The position numbers were made by a program, and so were the translations under genes. A stretch of DNA of 20,503 bases. It comes from Prolixibacteraceae bacterium (GTDB lineage Bacteria > Bacteroidota > Bacteroidia > Bacteroidales > Prolixibacteraceae). Location of the stretch: assembly GCA_027858145.1 (NCBI GenBank), contig JAQIDF010000272.1:1-20503 (forward strand), given 5' to 3'. The first letter of the stretch is position 1. Each line of letters opens with the position of its first letter. The notes beneath the pieces were generated by a model, which ran no database searches, had not been told where the DNA came from, and worked only from the letters and a program-made list of their open reading frames with translations. Below, in pieces: positions 13,771-20,503 of the stretch.

Positions 13771-13802
13771 TTTTATCATAAATGCTTCGCATTTTTGGTG
13801 AG
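13765..13802 (+). repeat. 38-bp direct repeat, copy 2 (upstream of RAYT)
   Basis: It matches 13009-13046 at 34 of 38 positions. It contains a perfect mini-hairpin AAATGC, TTC, GCATTT (13780-13794). It follows REP6 just as copy 1 follows REP2, so the REP plus tail was duplicated as a unit on both sides of the transposase gene. Confidence 0.8.
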
Positions 13803-13873
13803 TTGGGATTAACTCAACTATGCTTCGTGATCTTAGATTTGCCATTCCCAATAGTTTGCCTTTCACCAAACAA

Positions 13874-13927
13874 TAACTCCTGTGGAATTCGCTTTGCGGT
13901 GTATTCCGCTAAATTCCACAGGAGTTA
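13874..13927. repeat. Large inverted repeat (16-bp perfect arms), possible terminator
   Basis: TAACTCCTGTGGAATT (13874-13889) is perfectly complementary to AATTCCACAGGAGTTA (13912-13927). A second hairpin, GCGG and CCGC around TGTATT (13896-13909), sits inside. It lies 20 bp downstream of the minus-strand stop at 13947 and could end that transcript, though no long T-tract follows. It differs in sequence from the nearby REPs. Alternatives are a dispersed palindromic repeat or an attachment-like site. Confidence 0.7.
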
Positions 13928-13946
13928 ACCATTGTCAATTGTAGAG

Positions 13947-16010
13947 TTAGTCTTTAATGCAACGAACAGAGAGCCCGCGCGCTTGGTAAGCGTAGGATGT
14001 GGAGGCATTGTAACTGTTGAAGGACAAGATACGCGAGTTGCTACCATCTACAGTACTCGACCAATAGTAGCCGCGTGAGCCAACGTCTTTGAGCGACCCA
14101 TCGCTTTCGTAGCGGTAGCCTGCAACAGGCAACTTAAGGGGCGATGCAAAGGCTCCTTCTGTGTTATCACTGTTCCAGCTTTGTAGTTCGGCTTCCCACT
14201 CGGCATTGGTAGGCAGGCGGTAGCCGCTTGGGCAGGGGTTATTTATGCCGTTTAAGCCTTGCCACAGGTCGGAGTTTTGTGGGCTACGCCAGTTGTAATT
14301 TGCAACGCTGTTGCTTAAAATAAAGTTCTCATGTCCTGGGTTGTCGCTGCTGCTGCGCATTGAGGTAGTGGAAGAATTCCGTTTTTGATGGCCATCGGCA
14401 GCACGCCCCCATTGGTAGTAGTCGCCAATGGCCTGAGATTCTTTTGGTTGAGATGCTGCTCGATAAGCTCCTATATTACGATCCATCCAGGTTTTGCCGG
14501 TGGCGGGGTTGGTAACATCTACGACAGCGGTTTCAGTATCTTTTTTAGTATTACAATCACCCTTTAAGTTGCAGGTGCTAAATACAATTTGCTCGCTATA
14601 AGCTGTGCCTTCGGGATTTGTAGCATAGGCTCTTACGTAGTAGATTGTTTCAGGTTGTAAACCTGTAATATTGTTGGTTGTTTCGCCGATAACGGGATTA
14701 TTGTTTGTCTTACTATCGTTGATGGTTGGATTACCCATAGTGTTCCAGCAAATTCCACAGGCGGTGATGCTTGCACCTCCATCGAAAGTTATATTGGCTC
14801 CACCTGTAGCAGTGGTTTGAGTTATATTTGTGATACCTGTTATAGTCACATTTGGAGTATGTTTTATACTTGAAACAATACGAAAACCAGTAAAATTTGT
14901 AGTACTAGGATTAAGGTTTCCAGGAGTTGAACGGTTTCTATATGACACACCGGAAAAAGTATCCCACATATCATAGTGGCCACCCCGAACAACACGTTGG
15001 TTGCCAGATGATGGTCCCTGTGGGTTTTCTAACGGGCTGAAATCATAAGAGCCTATATAACCGTGCCAATCGGCACACCATTCGGCAACGTTTCCGGTCA
15101 TGTCATAAATACCTAATTCATTAGGTTGTTTAAGCCCCACTTGGTGGGTTTTCTTATTGCTGTTGTCACTATACCAGGCAACATCGCCAATGGAATTACT
15201 TCCACTGTATTTAAAGCCATTACTTTTGTTCCCACCACGGGCTGCAAATTCCCATTCAGCATCGGTGGGTAACCGCCCACCTGCCCATTTAGCAAAAGCA
15301 TTGGCGCCGTACCAGGTAACCTCGAAAACTGGACAATCAACTGAGTTTGCTTCTGTGGTGGATCGAAAGTGAAAACTGCTATCTATATACTTAAAAGAAT
15401 TCCAAAAATGCTCAGGCTCAACTATGTAGTGTGCCATTCCATAGTCAGGGTCATTATAGGTTCCGTCACTATTACAACTAATATCATTCAAGAATTTGAC
15501 AAATTGACCAAAAGTCACTTCGTATTTGCTTATCTTATATGAGTTTAATACTACTCTAAAAGGATTATAAACGGAGACGCCCATCATGAAAGAACCTTCT
15601 TCAACTGTTACCCATTCGATGTTTGCAATTTCGCTTCCACTTAATTTGCTTGTGGTAAATTCAACTACATTGCCAGATGTGATTTTTTTACTAGCAGATG
15701 CATAGGCTCTTACATAATAAGTAGTTTCGGGTTCAAGCCCGGTTAGTTCAACACTAAAAATACCTGTTAAATTTCCAATTATCAGAATATTATCAATTTC
15801 GCCGGGATTTGTCTCACTCCAGAAAAAACCGCGTTCGGTAACGGGGTTTTTATTTGATGCCACTTCGCCGTTCAGGGTTGCCGAGTAGCTACCAATATCG
15901 GTTACTTCAAGCGTATTTACTACTATTGAGTCGTCATCCTTTTTGCATGCATTTAGCAATAGCACTACCATTAGTAGCATCAATGGGAAACCTGGTACTT
16001 TCATTTTCAT
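13947..16010 (-). CDS. Lipoprotein with Fn3-like, SUMF1 and FISUMP domains
   Basis: The 687-residue product has a lipobox (LLNAC, Cys22). Domains in order: Fn3-like module (about 32-121, ending YYVRAYA), SUMF1/FGE-sulfatase-like domain (about 130-382; GGRLPTDAEWEFAARGG at 244-260, DMTGNVAEWCADW at 303-315, VVRGG at 340-344), a second Fn3-like module (about 388-480; GICWNT), and a C-terminal FISUMP domain (about 490-687; TWMDRNIGAYRAA, WGRAADGHQKRNS, CPSGYRLP, GYYWSST, final VRCIKD). The cysteines of the catalytic FGE copper site are not apparent, so the SUMF1 part is probably a binding fold rather than an enzyme. It is likely surface-exposed. FISUMP is of unknown function. It is a paralogue of the gene at 17788. 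Confidence 0.85.
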   Translation of the reverse strand: MKMKVPGFPLMLLMVVLLLNACKKDDDSIVVNTLEVTDIGSYSATLNGEVASNKNPVTERGFFWSETNPGEIDNILIIGNLTGIFSVELTGLEPETTYYVRAYASASKKITSGNVVEFTTSKLSGSEIANIEWVTVEEGSFMMGVSVYNPFRVVLNSYKISKYEVTFGQFVKFLNDISCNSDGTYNDPDYGMAHYIVEPEHFWNSFKYIDSSFHFRSTTEANSVDCPVFEVTWYGANAFAKWAGGRLPTDAEWEFAARGGNKSNGFKYSGSNSIGDVAWYSDNSNKKTHQVGLKQPNELGIYDMTGNVAEWCADWHGYIGSYDFSPLENPQGPSSGNQRVVRGGHYDMWDTFSGVSYRNRSTPGNLNPSTTNFTGFRIVSSIKHTPNVTITGITNITQTTATGGANITFDGGASITACGICWNTMGNPTINDSKTNNNPVIGETTNNITGLQPETIYYVRAYATNPEGTAYSEQIVFSTCNLKGDCNTKKDTETAVVDVTNPATGKTWMDRNIGAYRAASQPKESQAIGDYYQWGRAADGHQKRNSSTTSMRSSSDNPGHENFILSNSVANYNWRSPQNSDLWQGLNGINNPCPSGYRLPTNAEWEAELQSWNSDNTEGAFASPLKLPVAGYRYESDGSLKDVGSRGYYWSSTVDGSNSRILSFNSYNASTSYAYQARGLSVRCIKD

Positions 16011-16029
16011 TTGTTTTTAATTTATTGTT

Positions 16030-16158
16030 TTATTGAATTACAACGATCTTATGTTTTATATCTGAACCATATGTGTCTTGCGCAATAAAAGAAATATCAA
16101 AGGTTGTCCCTTTGCTTAATATTCTGAATACATTTTTGCTATTGCTATTAAATCGTTT
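16030..16158 (-). pseudogene. Possible orphan C-terminal coding remnant
   Basis: Past the stop of the 520-residue gene, a shifted minus-strand frame stays open from about 16158 to a TAA at 16030 and reads like a natural protein end (SKGTTFDISFIAQDTYGSDI, then HKIVVIQ and stop). It has no start of its own and overlaps the end of the neighbouring gene by about 40 nt. It may be the tail of a decayed gene or a chance open frame. Confidence 0.2.
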
Positions 16159-17678
16159 CTGGTTTCAATTTTTATTTCTTTGTTTGTTAGCTTTCCGGCC
16201 AAATCCGGGCAATTGGCAAAGTATTCGGCCAATTTATTATGCAAGCTATCAAATAAAGTAGGGGCAAAAATTTCGGCTTTTTCATCGCCCGTTTTTTGCA
16301 TTAGTATGTCGTTCTTAAAGTATAGTACTCGAATTTTTGGGCATTCATAAACTAGGTATGTAAACCTAAGATTATCGTTGTTTCCAAATCGTGTAGGATA
16401 TAAAACCTCTTTGTCTGCAACGATTTTTTTTACATCATCGGCACTTACATTACCAATATTTTTTGATGAATTAATTGCGGTCATTTGTACATAACGACCA
16501 AAACCTATTTCAACAATGTTGCTTGTATTTTCATATGTTGGCCGGTATTTATTAATATATCCTTGCCCTTCCCATATCTTATTGTTTTTTAAATATACTT
16601 TTAGCTCCGAAGGTTTTGTTCTAAGCGAATCGAGCAAGTGTTGCTTTTTTTCTTCTTCAATGCGTTTGGCTTCTTTCATTTTAGCAATTTCAATACGTTC
16701 GGCATCGATTGTGTTACCGGCTAAATAGATATTACGACGCTCTTTTATGATGTCAACCTGTTTTTGTTTTCTTTCTTTTATGGATTTACCAGCCCATCCA
16801 AGATTGCTGAGTATTTCGAAATACTTTGGTAACCTGTCAAATTCTTCAATTAAAATACTAAGTTCCGCTGCATTGGTTATTGCTGTTCTTTTATGAATTT
16901 TCTTTTTGACTATGTCATATTGTTTTTCAAAAAAATCGATTATTGGAATAATTTCTTCCTTGTAGTCGATAAGCGTTTGATTGGGAGTCATATCGATGCT
17001 TATTTGCTCAATGCGTTTAACATTTTTTTCCCAGCCTTCATCTTTAATTTTACGGCTGGTTTTATAGTAATATAAATTGGTCGTTCTTTTATAAATATGA
17101 TAATCGTGTTTTGATTGAAAATCTTCAATTGTAGCATTAATTGCTTTTAACACAGTGTTTTTTACAATTTTTTCGCGTTCTTTTTTCAGGTAGGCTGTCC
17201 AGTGTTTTTTAGCCTTAGACTTAGTTGAAAAAGAACTGCCCTTTAATGGATCCGATCTAAACACATAGAATTCTTCAATGATTTCCCATCCATCGCGGTT
17301 AGTTAATTTCATTGATACTGGAACATTGCATGAACCGACACAAAAAAAAGATTGACCGCCTATATCTTTTTTTGTTTTAACTCCTTCGTTTTTTACAGAA
17401 GGCCCCTCAAACGATATATGCAGGGTGTAATCGGCATCGATATTGCGGGTGTATTTCATGCTTTGGGTTTGGCTAAAGCGTTTTTCAATATCTTCGAAAG
17501 TGTAGTCATAGGCTTCGATAACCCCAAGTCCCCGGGCATCAACCCTGTATGTATCATGCTCAAGAAGCACGTAGGGGTAGCTTATTACATTGATATCAGG
17601 CCTTGGGTTTCGCGCCAACTTGCCAAATGATAATAAACTCACTGTCAATAACAGTAAAAAAGTTGAAATTTTTTTCAT
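16116..17678 (-). CDS. Secreted protein of unknown function with charged helical region
   Basis: I do not recognise this 520-residue protein. It has a Sec signal peptide (residues 1 to about 20, no lipobox), so it is exported. An N-terminal beta-rich domain (about 28-150) contains a short FFCVGSC segment whose two cysteines (113, 117) might pair. A long Lys/Glu-rich helical section runs about 155-355 with a probable coiled coil at 324-352 (DAERIEIAKMKEAKRIEEEK). A C-terminal mixed domain (about 356-520) includes EIGFGRYVQM and TYLVYECPKIRVLYF. It stands between two FISUMP genes on the same strand, with about 105-109 nt on each side, which suggests a shared surface or envelope role. Conserved catalytic motifs are absent. 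Confidence 0.7.
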   Translation of the reverse strand: MKKISTFLLLLTVSLLSFGKLARNPRPDINVISYPYVLLEHDTYRVDARGLGVIEAYDYTFEDIEKRFSQTQSMKYTRNIDADYTLHISFEGPSVKNEGVKTKKDIGGQSFFCVGSCNVPVSMKLTNRDGWEIIEEFYVFRSDPLKGSSFSTKSKAKKHWTAYLKKEREKIVKNTVLKAINATIEDFQSKHDYHIYKRTTNLYYYKTSRKIKDEGWEKNVKRIEQISIDMTPNQTLIDYKEEIIPIIDFFEKQYDIVKKKIHKRTAITNAAELSILIEEFDRLPKYFEILSNLGWAGKSIKERKQKQVDIIKERRNIYLAGNTIDAERIEIAKMKEAKRIEEEKKQHLLDSLRTKPSELKVYLKNNKIWEGQGYINKYRPTYENTSNIVEIGFGRYVQMTAINSSKNIGNVSADDVKKIVADKEVLYPTRFGNNDNLRFTYLVYECPKIRVLYFKNDILMQKTGDEKAEIFAPTLFDSLHNKLAEYFANCPDLAGKLTNKEIKIETRNDLIAIAKMYSEY

Positions 17679-17787
17679 AGTATTATTTTTTAGGTTTTTA
17701 AAATAATTTAAGCATTGATTTATTCAATCCTTGTTTAGTGTTTCCTTTTATTAAACGAGCGTGCATGTTGCTAAAGTGAGGCAGTAC

Positions 17788-20409
17788 CTAATCCTTAATG
17801 CAACGAACAGAGTAGCCGCGCCCTCGATTGTCGAGAGAAGTATATGTTCCGCTACTGTATAAAAACAAATGCTGAGAGAACTCATTTTCTATAGTACTGG
17901 ACCAATAATAACCGACTTGTCCAAGTTCGTTATGATTGAGAATGATAGAACCATCGTTAAAACAGCGGTAGCCTGCCAAAGGCAATTTTATAGGCGAGTT
18001 AATAGTGCCGTCGCCAAAAACATCACTTCTCCAACTAATATATTCTGTAATCCATTCAGCATCTGTGGGTAATCGGTACCCAATAGGGCAGGGGTTATTG
18101 ATACCGCTCACGCCTTGCCATAGGTCGGTGTTTTGCGGACTACGCCAATCGGCAGGAAAATAAATCATTGTAATAAAATTGTTATGTCCAGGGGTGTTAC
18201 TGTTACTAAGTATTGATGTTACAGGCGAGTTGCGTTTTTGGTGTCCATCGGCAGCCCGACCCCACTGGTATAGGTCGCCATAAGCTTCGGAGTCGGTGCT
18301 GCTGGTGGCGGCACGGCTTGCACCTAAGTTACGGTCCATCCAGATTTTTCCGGTAGCGGGGTTGGTAATATCAACTACAGCAGTTTGGGTATCCTTGCAG
18401 CCGGTGTCGCCACCAGAGGAGCTGCTTGTGGTAAACTGTACCACATCTCCATAGCTTGTTCCTTCACTATTAGTGGCATAAGCACGCATATAGTAGGTGG
18501 TGTTGGCCTGGAGTTCAACAAGCTCACTCACCCAGCTCTCTGTTCCAGTACCGTTACTTGTTTTGCTATCGGCAATTGTTGGGTTGCCTGTAGTGTTCCA
18601 ACACACCCCGCGGGCAGTGATGGCTGCATTACCTGAAGATGTTACTTCACCACCTGAGACTGCTGTTGTTTGTGTAATATTTGAAGTACTTGCCGTTGTA
18701 ACCGTAGGTAAGGTTGCCTCAACAGTAGTAAATACGACTTTATCGAGCCATCCGTGATCTTGTCCTCTTCTGACCGAACTATCTTTTGTATAGCTCCACT
18801 CTATTGTGTGCGTGCCTTCGGGTATTTCAACTTCCTGTAATTCCCAGTCAACAGTTCCCGAGATTTCATCTTCCAGTGTAGATTCAATGTAAAACTTCAG
18901 CTTATCATAACCACTTTCGGATGAAACTTTCCAATGAAAACTTACAATGCCCGGGCCTGTTACCGTGGTCTCCAGTGTGCTTTGTTGGTTATCGTCAATT
19001 ATGCCACTCTGAGCAGAACTTCCTGCATAATAACTTTCTTCTGTTTGAGTAACCCATTCGGCATTTCCACCTTGGGTAAAAGTGAAGTTGCAATTATCAA
19101 GTGCATCACAAATAAATATGTGTTCTAATGTTGTGAAACTATTTTGTTCACCATAAGCTGTACCTTGACTGTTGGTAGCATAAGCACGCACATAGTAAGT
19201 TGTATTGGGTTGGAGTTCGACTAGTTCACTTACCCAGCTGCCAGCATCTGCACCATCGGTAGTTGTGCTGTCATCAGTCGTTGGATTACCGGTTGTGTTC
19301 CAGCAAACGCCTCGGGCAGTAATGGTAGAACCACCGTCGGATATAATGTTGCCACCACCAATAGCGGTGGTTTGCGTTATATTTGAGATGTTACTTGTTG
19401 TTACGCTCGCCAGTGCGGTGTTTGTTGTAAAACTTAGTGTTTCGCCATGGCTTGTCCCAATTTCGTTTGTGGTATATGCTTTTACATAATAAGTTGTAAC
19501 ATGTTCAAGCCCACTTAACTCCGTACTAAAACTCCCTGTTGTGCCTTCAACTATGATTATGCTGTCGGCCTCGCCGGGGTTTTCGATGGTGGCGCTCCAG
19601 TAAAAACCGCACTCGGTAATGGGGCTGTGCCCATCATTTAATATGTTGCCGTTTAATGTTGCTGAGTTGCTGAGGATATCGCTGGCATCAAGGGTTTGTA
19701 CTGTAGGTGCTGTTACCGAATCGAGTGCAAATACCAGCGAGGTGTCTTTTTCAACCGTAATTTCGATGGGGGCAGCTACGTAGTTGTTTTTAAATACCCG
19801 TATTTTGATATTGTCGCCTGTCTGGGTGTGGTCGTCAACATGGTAAAGTTGTCCATTTTTTAATGGTGTAGCTGAATTGTTTTGCAATGCAATGGCTAAT
19901 TGCCCTGATTTACTTGCCCCAATTGCTTTGAAGGTTTTTGTTTCGCGAGGAGTGTTTATGTAAAGTAAATAGATTCCGGCATGATTAATTTCTACTTCTA
20001 TTAACGAGCCGTTGTCGAGCTTAAGGTTGTTTTTTGCAAGCAGCTTTTGCCCGTTAATGTTGTACAGGGTAATGGATGCATTTGTAGATGTGTGCCCGCT
20101 GTAGCCAACCGAGACCAGTCCGGGTTTGTTCTCAAGCATGTATATGCTATTGTCGTAAGCCAAATCGTGTACCGAAGTTGACCCCCAATACTTGTTTTGC
20201 GTAAGGTTAATGCGATAATCGTCACGTTCGGGTAACTCGCCAAAACCAAATGATGTTTGTTTTGTTAGGTTTTCAACCGAAATGGAATCGAGCGGTGTTT
20301 TTTGATGGTCAATTTCACCACTAATGGTGTAGATCACGTCTTGTGCAGAAATGTTAAGACAGAAAAAAAAGGCAATAATTGCCAAAAGGAAAGATAAGAG
20401 TACCTTCAT
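17788..20409 (-). CDS. Secreted multidomain FISUMP protein with Fn3-like repeats and inserted beta-sandwich
   Basis: The 873-residue protein has a Sec signal peptide (cleavage after SA-Q, about residue 22). An N-terminal part (about 24-230) contains a stretch resembling the T9SS type A sorting domain (110-165; ITLYNINGQKLLAKN and GIYLLYI), here not at the C-terminus. Then come Fn3-like modules at about 235-329, 335-427 and 567-661; the last two are near-duplicates (ITARGVCWNTTGNPT, SWVSELVEL). Between them lies a beta-sandwich/jelly-roll-like domain at about 432-562 (PGIVSFHWKVSSESGYDKLKFYI, split by key residues W493, W522, W538). The C-terminal FISUMP domain is about 670-873, ending VRCIKD like the gene at 13947. 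It is probably a surface or extracellular adhesin-type protein; the ligand is unknown. Confidence 0.85.
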   Translation of the reverse strand: MKVLLSFLLAIIAFFFCLNISAQDVIYTISGEIDHQKTPLDSISVENLTKQTSFGFGELPERDDYRINLTQNKYWGSTSVHDLAYDNSIYMLENKPGLVSVGYSGHTSTNASITLYNINGQKLLAKNNLKLDNGSLIEVEINHAGIYLLYINTPRETKTFKAIGASKSGQLAIALQNNSATPLKNGQLYHVDDHTQTGDNIKIRVFKNNYVAAPIEITVEKDTSLVFALDSVTAPTVQTLDASDILSNSATLNGNILNDGHSPITECGFYWSATIENPGEADSIIIVEGTTGSFSTELSGLEHVTTYYVKAYTTNEIGTSHGETLSFTTNTALASVTTSNISNITQTTAIGGGNIISDGGSTITARGVCWNTTGNPTTDDSTTTDGADAGSWVSELVELQPNTTYYVRAYATNSQGTAYGEQNSFTTLEHIFICDALDNCNFTFTQGGNAEWVTQTEESYYAGSSAQSGIIDDNQQSTLETTVTGPGIVSFHWKVSSESGYDKLKFYIESTLEDEISGTVDWELQEVEIPEGTHTIEWSYTKDSSVRRGQDHGWLDKVVFTTVEATLPTVTTASTSNITQTTAVSGGEVTSSGNAAITARGVCWNTTGNPTIADSKTSNGTGTESWVSELVELQANTTYYMRAYATNSEGTSYGDVVQFTTSSSSGGDTGCKDTQTAVVDITNPATGKIWMDRNLGASRAATSSTDSEAYGDLYQWGRAADGHQKRNSPVTSILSNSNTPGHNNFITMIYFPADWRSPQNTDLWQGVSGINNPCPIGYRLPTDAEWITEYISWRSDVFGDGTINSPIKLPLAGYRCFNDGSIILNHNELGQVGYYWSSTIENEFSQHLFLYSSGTYTSLDNRGRGYSVRCIKD
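18427..18711 (-). repeat. Fn3-like module repeat, copy 3 of the 873-residue gene
   Basis: This DNA encodes residues 567-661 and is strongly similar to 19129-19407 at both DNA and protein level (shared GVCWNTTGNPT and SWVSELVELQ segments). A more diverged relative is encoded in the 687-residue gene (about 14571-14849). Such repeats can recombine. Confidence 0.75.
19129..19407 (-). repeat. Fn3-like module repeat, copy 2 of the 873-residue gene
   Basis: This DNA encodes residues 335-427 and is the closest partner of the module at 18427-18711. The first module (19423-19707, residues 235-329) is more diverged and resembles the N-terminal module of the 687-residue lipoprotein (GFYWS / GFFWS), so the two genes share the same two module subtypes. 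Confidence 0.75.
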
Positions 20410-20503
20410 GATTTTTGGTTAAGATGTTTGATTTAAGAGGTTTATTAAACACATATGTTGTGTCAATAAGTCGTAAAACTAAACATTATAATTGGAAATC
20501 AAA
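20410..20503. other. Upstream region of the 873-residue gene
   Basis: AT-rich leader on the minus strand before the ATG at 20409. It has a small inverted repeat around ACACATATGTTGTGT but no promoter that could be placed with confidence. The window ends here. Confidence 0.4.

Larger units (their letters stand above)
12948..13802. mobile_element. REP/RAYT module: Y1 transposase gene with flanking and internal REPs
   Basis: The module consists of the RAYT gene (13102-13719) surrounded by REP1-REP3 on one side and REP6 on the other, with a 38-bp direct repeat at each side (13009-13046, 13765-13802) and an internal REP pair. RAYTs are domesticated relatives of IS200/IS605 transposases, usually single copy, that are thought to spread REPs. 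Outer boundaries are uncertain: they are set here to the outermost REP and direct-repeat edges. Confidence 0.75.
13720..13946. other. Intergenic region upstream of RAYT
   Basis: No gene is seen. It contains REP6, copy 2 of the direct repeat, a degenerate hairpin TGAGTT/AACTCA (13799-13816), and a 16-bp-arm inverted repeat (13874-13927) just downstream of the minus-strand FISUMP gene. Confidence 0.6.

Noticed and set aside
14749..14763. AAATTCCACAGG matching the arm of the 13874-13927 hairpin
   Set aside because: It lies in the conserved coding motif for CGICWN in an Fn3-like module; a 12-base match in coding sequence is likely chance.
13130..15648. Active sulfatase-maturing enzyme role for the SUMF1 domain
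   Set aside because: The cysteine pair of the copper site in formylglycine-generating enzymes was not found, and no sulfatase gene is nearby.

Overview
The window reads as chromosome of a Bacteroidota bacterium, most likely Bacteroidales/Marinilabiliales (for example a Prolixibacteraceae-like marine or gut anaerobe). The grounds are AT-rich DNA, weak Shine-Dalgarno sequences, FISUMP-domain surface proteins, a CzcA-type RND pump fused to its outer-membrane channel, a LpoB-like lipoprotein, a DUF6340-like protein and a cysteate synthase homologue. The taxonomy is an inference from gene content; no rRNA, tRNA or CRISPR array was seen.

Layout. (1) 1-365: no gene, but a 157-bp segment bounded by near-perfect inverted repeats. 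(2) 366-5840, minus strand: a two-gene heavy-metal-type efflux operon. An inner-membrane RND pump carrying a C-terminal OEP/TolC-like channel is followed 6 nt later by a lipoprotein periplasmic adaptor. A perfect palindrome (5931-5950) upstream is an operator candidate. (3) 5841-6318: no protein gene; a strong minus-strand intrinsic terminator and hairpins suggest a small RNA of about 100 nt. (4) 6319-11422, plus strand: a membrane vWA-domain protein (TTG start), a secreted DUF6340/TPR-like protein, a LpoB-like lipoprotein and cysteate synthase. The last points to sulfonolipid (capnine-type) metabolism. (5) 11460-12860, minus strand: a secreted TlpA/ResA-type thioredoxin, convergent with cysteate synthase. 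(6) 12861-13946: a REP/RAYT module, with a Y1 (HUH) transposase, at least five REP palindromes in two subtypes, a flanking 38-bp direct repeat, and a complete REP pair embedded in frame inside the transposase gene. A separate 16-bp-arm hairpin follows. (7) 13947-20409, minus strand: three exported proteins. Two are modular FISUMP proteins (one with a SUMF1 domain, one with tandem Fn3-like repeats and an inserted beta-sandwich), with an unrecognised 520-residue secreted protein between them.

The genes form several independent blocks rather than one pathway: metal or toxic-ion export; envelope biogenesis and lipid chemistry (LpoB-like, cysteate synthase, vWA); periplasmic thiol chemistry; and a surface-protein cluster. 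The most unusual item is the transposase whose coding sequence contains its own substrate-type REP pair. Next are the putative minus-strand sRNA and the signal peptide-like junction inside the pump-channel fusion.
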